The translations under genes and the position numbers were made by a program. Shown here one piece after another: positions 1 to 8,704 of a DNA stretch of 64,000 bases (within the stretch, counting starts at the first letter, position 1; each line of letters starts with the position of its first letter). The DNA comes from Sphingomonas sp. CCH10-B3. GTDB lineage: Bacteria > Pseudomonadota > Alphaproteobacteria > Sphingomonadales > Sphingomonadaceae. The stretch spans positions 1 to 64,000 of the forward strand of contig NZ_LSIJ01000014.1 of NCBI RefSeq assembly GCF_001556185.1. The letters run 5' to 3'. The notes below the pieces were generated by a model. It was not told where the DNA came from, did no database searches, and saw nothing but the letters and a program-made list of their open reading frames with translations.

Positions 1-3000
1 ACGATTCCGTTCAGCGTCGTCGGCGATTACCTGGTCGAGGGCGACGAGACCTTCACCGTTGCGCTGTCGAATCCGACCGGTGCCGTGATCGGCACCGGGG
101 CGGCGACCGCGACCATCACCAACGACGATGTCGCGGGCACGTTGAGCATTGCCGGGGTAACGATCGTTGAAGGCGATTCGGGTCAGAGCTTCGCGCGGGT
201 GGCCTTCACCCGGACCGGCGGGCTGGGCGCCTTCTCGTTCGATCTGGCGACCGCGAACGGGACCGCAACCGAAGGCGTCGATTATGTCGGCTTGGCGGGC
301 ACCGTGCCGGTCGCTGGCAATGTCCTGACCTTTGGCATCGACTTCGCCATCAATGGCGACACGCTGTTCGAAGGCAATGAGACCTTCTTCGTCAACATCA
401 CCAATCCGACCAGCGGGCTGATCCTGGGCAACACGCAGGCGACGGTGACGATCACCAATGACGATGTGCATCAGGCACCCGCAGGCGCCAACGCCACGCT
501 GACGATTCTGGAGGACACGCCGCGCACGCTGACGGCGGCGGATTTCGGGTTCAGCGATATCGACGGCGACAGCTTCGCGGCGGTGACGATCACGACCTTG
601 CCGGCCGCGGGCAGCCTGACGCTGAATGGCGTGGCAGTCACCGCCGGCCAGTCGATTCCGGTCGCGAACCTGCCACAACTGGTGTTCACCCCTGCCGCCA
701 ATGCGAACGGCAATGGCTATGCGAGCTTCACCTTTCAGGTGCAGGACAATGGCGGCACTATGGGTGGTGGCGTCGATCTCGACCAGAGCCCGAATACGCT
801 CAGCTTCGATGTGACGCCGGTCAATGACGCACCGACGGTAACGATCGTGCCGGGCGGCGGGGCGTTCACGCCATTGGGCAGCGAAATCCGGGTCAACACC
901 GCCACCGCGGGCGATCAGTTCGCGCAGCAGATCACCGCGCTGTCGAACGGCGGTTTCGTGGTGACGTGGCTGGACGGGAGCGGCGGCGGTAACGGGGGCG
1001 GCGACGGCAGCAGCTCTGCAGTCAGGGCTCAGGTTTTTGCGGCAGGCGGCGCGCCGGTTGGCAGCGAAATTCTGGTCAACACCGCCACCGCCGGTTTTCA
1101 GGGCGTGCCGCAAATTGCCGCGCTGTCGAACGGCGGCTTTGTGGTAACGTGGACGGACCTCAGCGAGGGCGTCGGCGGCGCCGGCGGCGACACGAGCGGC
1201 GCTGCGGTCAAGGCGCAGGTGTTCGGGGCCAGCGGCGCGCCGGTGGGCAGCGAAATTCTGGTCAACGCCGCCACGATGGGCAGTCAGAGCAGCTCGCAGA
1301 TTACGGCGCTGTCGAACGGCGGCTTCGTGGTCACGTGGAATGACGAAAGCGGCGGTGCCGGCGGCGCCGGCGGCGATACAAGTGGTGCTGCGGTCAAGGC
1401 GCAGGTGTTCACGGTTGGCGGCGCGCCTGTGGGCGGCGAGATTCTGGTGAACACGGCTATCGCGAGTGATCAGGCATTCCCCGAAATCACCGCACTGTCG
1501 AATGGCGGCTTTGTCGTGACGTGGAATGACTTCAGTGCAGGAGCCGGTGGCGCGGGCGGCGATGCGAGCAACTATGCCATCAAGGCGCAGGTGTACGCAG
1601 CAGGCGGCGCGCCGGTTGGCGGTGAGATACTCGTCAACACCGCCACCACCAATAGTCAGGACAATCCGCAAATCACCGCGCTGGCGAACGGCGGCTTTGT
1701 GGTGACGTGGGCCGATGGTAGCCTCGGCGTCGGGGGCGCGGGCGGCGACACGAGCAGCACCGCTGCCAAGGCGCAGGTGTTCGCGGCCAATGGCACGCCA
1801 GTGGGCAGTGAAATCCTGGTCAACACCGCCACCGCCAATAATCAGGACACCCCGCAGATCACCGCGCTGTCGAGCGGCGGCTTTGTGGTGACTTGGGTGG
1901 ACAACAGCCTCGGCGTCGGCGGCGCGGGTGGCGACACGAACTTTGCAGCCGTCAAGGCGCAAGTGTTCGGCGTGAGCGGCGCGCGGGTGGGCAGTGAAAT
2001 TCTGGTCAATAGCACCACCGCCGGTGACCAAGGCAACCCGCAGGTCACCGCGCTGCCGAGCGGCGGCTTTGTGGTGACGTGGGCAGACGCCAGCGCGGGG
2101 GGCGGCAGCAATACCAGCGACATCGACGTCAGGGCGCAGGTATTCGGGCCGCCTGCCTTTCAGGCGACCGAGCAGGTGGCGCTCAGCCTGAAGGGCGGCG
2201 TTGTCATCGCCGATGTCGATGCGGGCACCGGCGTGCTCACCGCGACGCTCAGCGTCGGATACGGTGTGCTCAACGTGACCACCGGGACCAGCGGCGCGAC
2301 GATCGTCAGCGGCAATGGCACTGGATCGTTGGTGGTGAGCGGCACGCTGGCGCAGCTCAATGCACTGCTCGCCAGCGACGCGACCAGTGCGATCAGCTTC
2401 ACGGCGAACACCGATATGCCACCTGCTGGCACGACCTTCTCGGTCAGCGTTGACGACGGCGGCAACACCGGCGCGGGCGGTGCGCTGCAGGCGAGCGCGA
2501 GCGTGCCGATCACCATCACGGCGGTCAGCGACGCCCCGTCGGGCACCGATGCGACGCTGACAATTATGGAGGACACACCGCGCACGCTGGCGGCGGCCGA
2601 CTTCGGGTTCAGTGATGTCGACGGCAACAGCTTTACGGCGGTGGTCATCACAACACTGCCGGGCGCGGGCAGCCTGAGGCTGAATGGCGCGGCCGTTACG
2701 GCGGGCCAGTCGATCCCGGTCGCGAGCCTGCCGCAACTGGTGTTCACGCCCGCAGCTAATGCGAACGGCAATGGCTATGCGAGCTTCACCTTCCAGGTGC
2801 AGGACAATGGCGGCACCGCGAACGGCGGGGTCAATCTCGACGCAAGCCCCAACACGCTCACCTTCAACGTCACGCCGGTCAACGATCCTGCGGTCGCCGC
2901 GAACGATCCGACGAATACCGTCGACGAGAATGCGACTGTCGCGATCAGCGTGCTCGCCAACGATAGCGATGCGGAAAATGATCCGCTGAGCGTCGCCACC

Positions 3001-4458
3001 ATCAATGGCGCGGCGGCGACGGTCGGGGTGGCGATCACGCTCGCTTCCGGCGCAACCGCGACGCTCAATGCCGATGGCACGATCAGCTACAACCCGAACG
3101 GGCGGTTCGCCGGGCTGATCGGCGCCGCAACGGCGGCAGCAACCGGGGCGACCAACACCAGCACCACCGACAGCTTCACTTATGGGCTGACGGGCGGCGG
3201 CACGGCGACAGTGACGGTGACAATCAACGGCGTCGACAGTCCCGACGATCAACTCGGTGGCGGCAACGGCGATGACACGGTCAACGGCAGGCCCACCGAC
3301 GACTTCATCGACCTTAGCCAGGGCGGCAACGACACGGCGTTGGGCGGCGACGGCAACGACGCCTTCTTCTTCGGCGCGACGTTCGATGCCAATGACAATG
3401 TCCAGGGCGGCGGGGGCAATAACGACCAGATCGGCCTGCAGGGCAATTATGGCGGGCTGACGCTGGGGACCAACTCGACCAATGATGTCGAAGTGATCGC
3501 GGTCCTGCCGGGTGCCGGGTTCGGCTACAACATCACCACGATCGACGCCAATGTCGCAGCGGGCAAGGAACTGGTGATCTTCGGCACCAATTTGGGCGCG
3601 GGCAATAACCTCACCTTCAATGGCTCGGCCGAAACGAACGGGACCTTCCGCATCTATGGCGGGCTTGGCGTCGACAATCTGACTGGTGGTGCCGGCAATG
3701 ACGGCTTCTACTTCGGCCCCAACCGGTTCGGCGCGAGCGATTTTATCAATGGCGGTGCGGGGACTAACGACCAGGTCGCGCTCGACGGCAATTACACCGC
3801 GACGATCAGCAGCACACAGCTCCAGAATGTCGAAGTGCTGGCGTTGCTGCGCGGGGTAACGGGCGATCTGGCCAATTACAACATCACGCTGGCCGATGAT
3901 CTGGTCGGCGCGGGCCAGACCTTCACGGTGTTCGGGCTGGCGGTCGAAACCGGCTTTACGCTCGATGCGACGGCGGAGACCGACGGCAATCTGATCATCA
4001 CCGGCGGCAGCGGCAACGAAACGATCACGACCGGTGCCGGCAATGACCGGATCTTCGGCGGTGGCGGCGCGGATGTGCTGAACGGCGGCGTCGGGGCCGA
4101 CACCTTCGTCTATGATGCGGTCAGTCAGTCGACGGGGGCGACTTACGACCGGGTCACGGGCTTCGTGTCGGGCGCCGACCGGTTCGACTTCAACTTTGCG
4201 GTCACGGGCGTCGATGCGACGGTGGGGGCGGGGGCGCTCTCGACCGCGAGCTTCGACGCCAACCTGACGTCCGTGATCGGGGCGGGGCAGCTCGCGGCGA
4301 ACCATGCGGTGCTGTTCCAGGCCGATGGCGGCGATCTTGCGGGCCAAACCTTCCTGGTGGTCGATGCCAATGGCGTTGCCGGCTATCAGGCGGGTCAGGA
4401 TTATGTGATCCAGCTCGTCACCCCGCCGGCATCGCTCACTGTTGCGGATTTTGTTTGA
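1..4458 (+). CDS. Giant secreted RTX-type calcium-binding repeat protein, 5' end missing
   Basis: The frame is open from the first base of the window, so the start lies outside; 1485 residues are visible. Order of parts: two Calx-beta-like domains (ending in TITNDDV), a cadherin-like domain starting with EDTPRTLTAADFGF, seven tandem repeats with the core GGFVVTW, a spacer, a second near-identical cadherin-like domain, a VANDPTNTVDENATVAI-type domain, then glycine/aspartate RTX nonapeptides (GGNGDDTVNG, GGAGNDGFYFG, GGGGADVLNGG). The extreme C-terminus (DYVIQL...LTVADFV) resembles the tail of type I-secreted proteins. Such proteins leave the cell by an ABC exporter and fold on calcium, usually as adhesins or biofilm proteins. 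No exporter gene is in the window. Family is clear; target or ligand unknown. A hairpin follows the stop codon. Confidence 0.9.
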   Translation, partial: TIPFSVVGDYLVEGDETFTVALSNPTGAVIGTGAATATITNDDVAGTLSIAGVTIVEGDSGQSFARVAFTRTGGLGAFSFDLATANGTATEGVDYVGLAGTVPVAGNVLTFGIDFAINGDTLFEGNETFFVNITNPTSGLILGNTQATVTITNDDVHQAPAGANATLTILEDTPRTLTAADFGFSDIDGDSFAAVTITTLPAAGSLTLNGVAVTAGQSIPVANLPQLVFTPAANANGNGYASFTFQVQDNGGTMGGGVDLDQSPNTLSFDVTPVNDAPTVTIVPGGGAFTPLGSEIRVNTATAGDQFAQQITALSNGGFVVTWLDGSGGGNGGGDGSSSAVRAQVFAAGGAPVGSEILVNTATAGFQGVPQIAALSNGGFVVTWTDLSEGVGGAGGDTSGAAVKAQVFGASGAPVGSEILVNAATMGSQSSSQITALSNGGFVVTWNDESGGAGGAGGDTSGAAVKAQVFTVGGAPVGGEILVNTAIASDQAFPEITALSNGGFVVTWNDFSAGAGGAGGDASNYAIKAQVYAAGGAPVGGEILVNTATTNSQDNPQITALANGGFVVTWADGSLGVGGAGGDTSSTAAKAQVFAANGTPVGSEILVNTATANNQDTPQITALSSGGFVVTWVDNSLGVGGAGGDTNFAAVKAQVFGVSGARVGSEILVNSTTAGDQGNPQVTALPSGGFVVTWADASAGGGSNTSDIDVRAQVFGPPAFQATEQVALSLKGGVVIADVDAGTGVLTATLSVGYGVLNVTTGTSGATIVSGNGTGSLVVSGTLAQLNALLASDATSAISFTANTDMPPAGTTFSVSVDDGGNTGAGGALQASASVPITITAVSDAPSGTDATLTIMEDTPRTLAAADFGFSDVDGNSFTAVVITTLPGAGSLRLNGAAVTAGQSIPVASLPQLVFTPAANANGNGYASFTFQVQDNGGTANGGVNLDASPNTLTFNVTPVNDPAVAANDPTNTVDENATVAISVLANDSDAENDPLSVATINGAAATVGVAITLASGATATLNADGTISYNPNGRFAGLIGAATAAATGATNTSTTDSFTYGLTGGGTATVTVTINGVDSPDDQLGGGNGDDTVNGRPTDDFIDLSQGGNDTALGGDGNDAFFFGATFDANDNVQGGGGNNDQIGLQGNYGGLTLGTNSTNDVEVIAVLPGAGFGYNITTIDANVAAGKELVIFGTNLGAGNNLTFNGSAETNGTFRIYGGLGVDNLTGGAGNDGFYFGPNRFGASDFINGGAGTNDQVALDGNYTATISSTQLQNVEVLALLRGVTGDLANYNITLADDLVGAGQTFTVFGLAVETGFTLDATAETDGNLIITGGSGNETITTGAGNDRIFGGGGADVLNGGVGADTFVYDAVSQSTGATYDRVTGFVSGADRFDFNFAVTGVDATVGAGALSTASFDANLTSVIGAGQLAANHAVLFQADGGDLAGQTFLVVDANGVAGYQAGQDYVIQLVTPPASLTVADFV
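877..2157 (+). repeat. Seven in-frame tandem repeats of 183-186 bp
   Basis: Units begin at 877, 1060, 1246, 1432, 1618, 1804 and 1990, each opening with a GSEI(R/L)VN or GGEILVN codon block and carrying ALSNGGFVVTW and a GGAGGD-rich loop. The first unit is 183 bp and the next five are exactly 186 bp, so copy number can change without breaking the frame. The two cadherin-like blocks flanking the array (about 481-834 and 2545-2886) are also near-identical at DNA level. Confidence 0.9.
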
Positions 4459-4473
4459 GGTGCATGCGCGCGG

Positions 4474-4501
4474 CCGCTGCGTCTTGCCTGAGACGCAGCG
4501 G
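4474..4501 (+). terminator. Hairpin after the RTX protein gene
   Basis: A perfect 10-bp inverted repeat (CGCTGCGTCT at 4475-4484, AGACGCAGCG at 4491-4500, extendable by one pair) with a 6-base loop starts 16 bases after the stop codon. No T-run follows, so it may terminate inefficiently or protect the 3' end. Confidence 0.55.
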
Positions 4502-4599
4502 TGGCGAGCCGCGGACGACATCGCACGCGAAAACATGCCGTTCATCTACATTGGGATTAAATGTTGGGAAGTCGTCCGAAGCTGATGTAACAACGCGAT

Positions 4600-5277
4600 A
4601 TGCGTGTGCTGTTGGCCGAAGATGATGACGATACCGCCCGGCTCGTCGATCAGGGATTAGTCGAGCTGGGCCATCATGTCGTGCGGGTTGAAACCGGCGA
4701 CGCGGCCTTGCGGCTGGGTGGCGGCGAGCCGTTCGACGTTGCGGTGATCGACCGGATGCTGCCCGGGCTGGAGGGAACCGAAGTCGTCCAGCGTTGGCGG
4801 GCGGCAGGGATCAGCACCCCCGTGCTGATGCTGACGGCGCTTGGCGGCATCATGGACCGGGTCGCGGGGCTGGAAGCGGGGGCGGACGATTACCTCGTCA
4901 AGCCGTTCGCATTCCCCGAACTCGCGGCACGGCTGGCGGCGCTCATGCGGCGCCCGCCGATCAGCGATTCGCCGACCCGGCTGGCGGTTGCCGGTATCGA
5001 GATGGATCTCATCAAGCGCGAAGTGCGCCGCGACGGGCGCGAAATCCACCTGCAGCCCCGCGAATTTGCGCTGCTCGAACAATTGCTGCGCCATGCGGGC
5101 AAGGTCGTCACGCGGACGATGTTCCTCGAAATGGTCTGGGGCTTCCACTTCGACCCGCAGACCAACATCGTCGAGAGCCATCTCAGCCGATTGCGGTCGA
5201 AGATCAACGAAGGCTTCGACAGCGATCCGATCCAGACCTTGCGCGGAGTCGGCTATCGCATGCGGACCGATGAGTAG
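4600..5277 (+). CDS. OmpR/PhoB-family response regulator
   Basis: 225 residues: an N-terminal receiver domain with the acidic pocket AEDDDD and phospho-acceptor Asp51 (VIDRMLPG), the conserved lysine in DDYLVKPF, and a C-terminal winged-helix DNA-binding domain ending in the usual LRGVGYRMR. It would be phosphorylated by the histidine kinase encoded 30 bases downstream and bind promoter DNA. Length is normal for the family. The upstream SD sequence is weak; the chosen ATG gives the canonical N-terminus MRVLLAEDD. The stimulus and regulon cannot be told from sequence. Confidence 0.93.
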   Translation: MRVLLAEDDDDTARLVDQGLVELGHHVVRVETGDAALRLGGGEPFDVAVIDRMLPGLEGTEVVQRWRAAGISTPVLMLTALGGIMDRVAGLEAGADDYLVKPFAFPELAARLAALMRRPPISDSPTRLAVAGIEMDLIKREVRRDGREIHLQPREFALLEQLLRHAGKVVTRTMFLEMVWGFHFDPQTNIVESHLSRLRSKINEGFDSDPIQTLRGVGYRMRTDE

Positions 5278-5307
5278 GATTGCCTGCGCGTCGGTCGCGC
5301 ACTGACG

Positions 5308-6672
5308 ATGCCGCATCGCAAGAAGCTTAGCTGGCGCGCCAGCGCGGCGTATCGGATGGCCTTGCTCTATGCGACGGTCTATGCGCTGACGATCGCCGCG
5401 CTTGGCATTGCCGTGTATTTCGCCGCCGATTCCGAAATCAGCCGCCAGCAGGACGAAGGCATTCGTGTCGAAGCCCTGGAACTGAGCGACGAATATCGTC
5501 GCGAAGGACTGGATCATCTCATCCGGTCGATCAACGCGCGCGAAGCGGGCGGCGGCAGCAACAGCTTCAGCTACGCGCTGTTCGACGTTCGCGGCACGCG
5601 CATTGCCGGAACACTGCCGATCCGCCCCCCGGCAATGGGCCAGCACCAGATTGCGGTGCGCGACAGCGATGGTGCGATCGTCCCCGCACGGCTGCTGTCC
5701 ACCGATGTCGCACCGGGGCTGCGGCTGGCGGTTGCGCTTGATAATCATGCGATCGAGCAGGTCGATCGCACGATTCTGACGCTGTGTCTTGTCGCCTTCG
5801 CGATCGCGATCATCGTTGGCGCGGTTGGCGCGCTGATGCTCGGCGGCTACCTCCAGCGACGGCTCGAGGCGATGGTTGCAACAGCGCTCGAGATCGCAGG
5901 CGGCAATATCGATCGGCGCGTGCCGCTCAGCGCGCGCGGCGACGAATTCGATCGGCTGGGCGGCGCGCTCAACGCGATGCTCGACCGGATTACGATGCTG
6001 CTCGAGAATCTTCGCCAGATTTCGAGCGATGTCGCGCATGATTTGCGCACGCCGCTCGCCCGGCTGCGTGTGGAGATCGAGCTTGCGCAGAATGGCGCGC
6101 CCGACCCCGTGCAGCAGCGCGAAGCGCTCGACCGAGCCCTGCGCCAGAGCGACGAATTGCTGCGGCTGTTCAGCGCGATCCTGCGCATCTCGGAAGTGGA
6201 GGGCGGGTCATTGGCGCGCAGCTTCGGGACGATCAACGTCTCGTCGCTGGTCGAGGATCTGTCGGAAAGCTTTGCCCCCGCCGTGACAGATGGCGGTCGC
6301 ACGCTGACGCAGCGCGTTCAGCCAGGGCTGACGGTCCGCGGCGATCGCCAGTTGATCGCGCAGGCGCTGATCAACCTGCTCGACAATGCCCAACGCCACA
6401 CGCCGGTCGGCACCGCCATCATGCTGATTGCCGATCGTGCGCCCGACGGTGTTGAACTGGTCGTCGCCGATGATGGCCCCGGCGTGCCCGAAGCCGATCG
6501 CGAGCGGGTCGTCCAGCGCTTTGTCCGGCTGGAGGCAAGCCGCACGCGCGGCGGCCACGGCCTCGGGCTCAATCTGGTGTCGGCCATCGCCGTTGCCCAC
6601 GGCGGTCGGCTGGTGATCGGCGACAATGCGCCGGGGCTGCGCGCCACGCTCTGGCTGCCGAACGAGTCCTGA
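5308..6672 (+). CDS. Sensor histidine kinase paired with the preceding regulator
   Basis: 454 residues. An N-terminal membrane segment (about 18-40), a periplasmic sensor region, a second membrane segment (about 150-175), a HAMP-like linker, a dimerisation helix with the phospho-acceptor His244 in DVAHDLRTPLARL, and a HATPase domain with N box (LINLLDNAQRHTP), G1 (VADDGPGVP) and G2 (GGHGLGLNLV) motifs. It follows the response regulator gene by 30 bases and is surely co-transcribed with it. The periplasmic part has no recognised ligand domain, so the signal is unknown. A hairpin lies downstream. Confidence 0.93.
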   Translation: MPHRKKLSWRASAAYRMALLYATVYALTIAALGIAVYFAADSEISRQQDEGIRVEALELSDEYRREGLDHLIRSINAREAGGGSNSFSYALFDVRGTRIAGTLPIRPPAMGQHQIAVRDSDGAIVPARLLSTDVAPGLRLAVALDNHAIEQVDRTILTLCLVAFAIAIIVGAVGALMLGGYLQRRLEAMVATALEIAGGNIDRRVPLSARGDEFDRLGGALNAMLDRITMLLENLRQISSDVAHDLRTPLARLRVEIELAQNGAPDPVQQREALDRALRQSDELLRLFSAILRISEVEGGSLARSFGTINVSSLVEDLSESFAPAVTDGGRTLTQRVQPGLTVRGDRQLIAQALINLLDNAQRHTPVGTAIMLIADRAPDGVELVVADDGPGVPEADRERVVQRFVRLEASRTRGGHGLGLNLVSAIAVAHGGRLVIGDNAPGLRATLWLPNES

Positions 6673-6701
6673 CGACCGTCGATCTGCCGGGCAACGCGAA
6701 A

Positions 6702-6729
6702 GGGGCGCTTCCGGTGTCGGAAACGCCCC
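6702..6729. terminator. Hairpin between convergent genes
   Basis: GGGGCG-c-TTCCG, loop GTGT, CGGAA-a-CGCCCC: an 11-pair stem with one C-A mismatch, between the histidine kinase stop (6672) and the convergent lipoprotein gene stop (6759). On the minus strand it is followed by TTTCG. It can serve both directions. Confidence 0.6.
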
Positions 6730-6758
6730 CCAACGACGGCGGTCAAGCGTCGAAGCGA

Positions 6759-7058
6759 TTACTTCTTGTCGGCGCGGTTCGCGGCCATGGCGTCGGCATT
6801 GTCGGCCATGGCATCGCCCTGATCGCGAACATTGTCAGCCTTGGCTTCCATCGCGTCGGCCTTGTTTTCCATCATGTCGGCGGCCATCGCGTTCGACGAG
6901 CTGTCGGCCATCGCGTCCATGTTGTCGGCCTTCATTTCCATATTGTCGGCCATCGCGTCGGCGCTGTTTTCGATCGCGGCGCCTTCGGGCGAGCGATTGC
7001 AGGCGGACAGACCGATTAGGCCGATGGCGGCAGTGGCGGCGATGACGAACTTCTTCAT
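6759..7058 (-). CDS. Small Ala/Asp/Met-repetitive lipoprotein
   Basis: 99 residues. The start at 7058 is chosen because AGGGAGCAG lies just upstream and the product begins MKKFVIAATAAIGLIGLSAC, a lipoprotein signal peptide with the modified cysteine at 20. The mature part is a low-complexity run of ADAM/ADNM units with periodic Ala and Met, compatible with a long amphipathic helix or coiled coil like Lpp-type or alanine-zipper lipoproteins. It probably sits in the outer membrane facing the periplasm. No enzymatic motif. Function unknown. It is convergent with the two-component operon and separated from it by a hairpin. Confidence 0.75.
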   Translation of the reverse strand: MKKFVIAATAAIGLIGLSACNRSPEGAAIENSADAMADNMEMKADNMDAMADSSSNAMAADMMENKADAMEAKADNVRDQGDAMADNADAMAANRADKK

Positions 7059-7183
7059 ATTCTGCTCCCTTACGATAGCGCTATCGGCCTGCATGACCCG
7101 GGGCGACGCATGCGCTCAAAGTCCGGCTGCCGCCAAGCTCAACGTCAAACCGGCGCTTGCCGCTTTTGTTCCGGATCAATCGC

Positions 7184-8593
7184 TTATTTTGCCGGAGCAG
7201 GCGCGAGCTCCTCGGGCGCGTTGGCGACGACGGCCAGCATGGCCGTCCATGCCGCGACATTTTGTGCAAGCTGTACGGGATCGATGCGCTCGAGCGTATC
7301 CTCAGGCGTATGGTGATAGTCGAAATAGCGCGTGCCCGTTTGATTGATGTCGATCACCGGCACGCCCGCACGCACCAGCGGCCCGATATCGGCGCCGCCG
7401 CCTGCGGCATCGCGCGAGCGCACGATGCCGAGCGGCGCGAGCGCGGCATAGACCCGGTCGGCGATGGCATTCGCTGCGGGCGGTAGCTTGAAGGCAACGC
7501 GCCATGCCCGGTCGGCGCCGAAATCGGCTTCGGCGGCAAGGACATGATGCTCGCCCTTGTGCGCGTTGAAATAGGCTTCCGCTCCGGCGCCGCCGGTTTC
7601 CTCATCGCCGAACCACACCACCCGGATCGTCCGGCGCGGCGCGGGGCCGTCGAGCAACCGCTTGGCGGCGGCGGCGGTGATCGCAATCCCTGCGCCGTCG
7701 TCAATTGCGCCGGTGCCAAGATCCCAGCTGTCGAGATGCCCGCCGACGACGATGATGCCGGCCGCGGGATCGGTGCCGGGCACTTCGCCAATGACGTTAC
7801 CCGTCTCGGTCATGCCCAGATCGCGCGGAGTCAGCGTGAGGTGGAGCGTAATCGGCTTGCCACGCTTGACCATGCGGCTGAGATTGTCGGCGTCGGAGGT
7901 CGAGAGTGCCGCCGCCGGAATCGGCGTCACGCCCTTTTCGAAGTTCGTCTGGCCGGTGTGCGGCCCGCGTCCGTGATCGCTGCCGATCGAGCGGATCACC
8001 ATCGCGACCGCACCCTTCTTGGCCGCCAGATTGGGGCCGACGAAACGCGCCGCACCGAACGTGCCATAGCTCGACCCGTCCTGCGTCGCGACCATCGCGT
8101 TGGAGACGAAGGCGATCTTGCCCTTGAGGCTGCCGTCGGGCGCGCGCTGGAGATCGGCGAAGCTGGGGAAATAGACGATTTCGGCAGTGATGCCCTCGGG
8201 CGGTGTCGCGCCCGATCCGCCAAGCGCCGTCAGCCGCAGCTTTTGCGGGAAGGGGCTGACGACTTCGGCGGTCTCGACGCCGCGCACCCAGGTGCGCATC
8301 ATCGTGGTTTCGACACGCACATTCTTGAAGCCCAGCGCCTTCAGCTTGGCGAGGCCCCAGGTGCGCGCACGCGCTTCGGCCTCGGTGCCAGCCATGCGCG
8401 GGCCGACTTCGGTGGTCAGTCCTTCGACGATGTCATAGGCGACCTCGTCCTTCAGTGCGGCATCGCGCAGCACCGCGACCTGAGGATCAAGAACGGGCGA
8501 CGGCGGCGGCGCGGCACGCTGCGCGGCGGCGGGCTGCGGTGCAAAGGGCAGGGCGAGGGCGGCAGCGGCCGCCAGCAGGGGGCGCAGGGTCAT
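7184..8593 (-). CDS. Secreted M28-family zinc metallopeptidase (carboxypeptidase Q-like)
   Basis: 469 residues with a Sec signal peptide (MTLRPLLAAAAALALPFAP, cleavage after AQ). The M28 zinc-site blocks are visible: GGHLDSWDLGTGAIDDGAG (His and bridging Asp), VVWFGDEETGGAG (catalytic and ligand Glu), and a C-terminal block FDYHHTPEDT with the last His ligand. A PA-like insert lies around residues 140-270. The family removes amino acids from dipeptides or peptide ends in the periplasm. It is transcribed divergently from the PRMT-like gene, 111 bases away. Exact specificity cannot be given. Confidence 0.88.
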   Translation of the reverse strand: MTLRPLLAAAAALALPFAPQPAAAQRAAPPPSPVLDPQVAVLRDAALKDEVAYDIVEGLTTEVGPRMAGTEAEARARTWGLAKLKALGFKNVRVETTMMRTWVRGVETAEVVSPFPQKLRLTALGGSGATPPEGITAEIVYFPSFADLQRAPDGSLKGKIAFVSNAMVATQDGSSYGTFGAARFVGPNLAAKKGAVAMVIRSIGSDHGRGPHTGQTNFEKGVTPIPAAALSTSDADNLSRMVKRGKPITLHLTLTPRDLGMTETGNVIGEVPGTDPAAGIIVVGGHLDSWDLGTGAIDDGAGIAITAAAAKRLLDGPAPRRTIRVVWFGDEETGGAGAEAYFNAHKGEHHVLAAEADFGADRAWRVAFKLPPAANAIADRVYAALAPLGIVRSRDAAGGGADIGPLVRAGVPVIDINQTGTRYFDYHHTPEDTLERIDPVQLAQNVAAWTAMLAVVANAPEELAPAPAK

Positions 8594-8704
8594 GACGCCA
8601 GCCTAGCCCGGTCGCGTCAGGATGCAATCGCTTGGTGCGATCCTTTGCCTGTGCCAAGGCGCGGACGGTTGCGGTCGGCAGGCGCTGCGACAAAAAGGCG
8701 CTTG

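Noticed and set aside
7544-8704. N-terminal 387-residue extension of the PRMT-like protein
   Set aside because: The extension is antisense to the M28 peptidase; the methyltransferase has a natural start at 8705.
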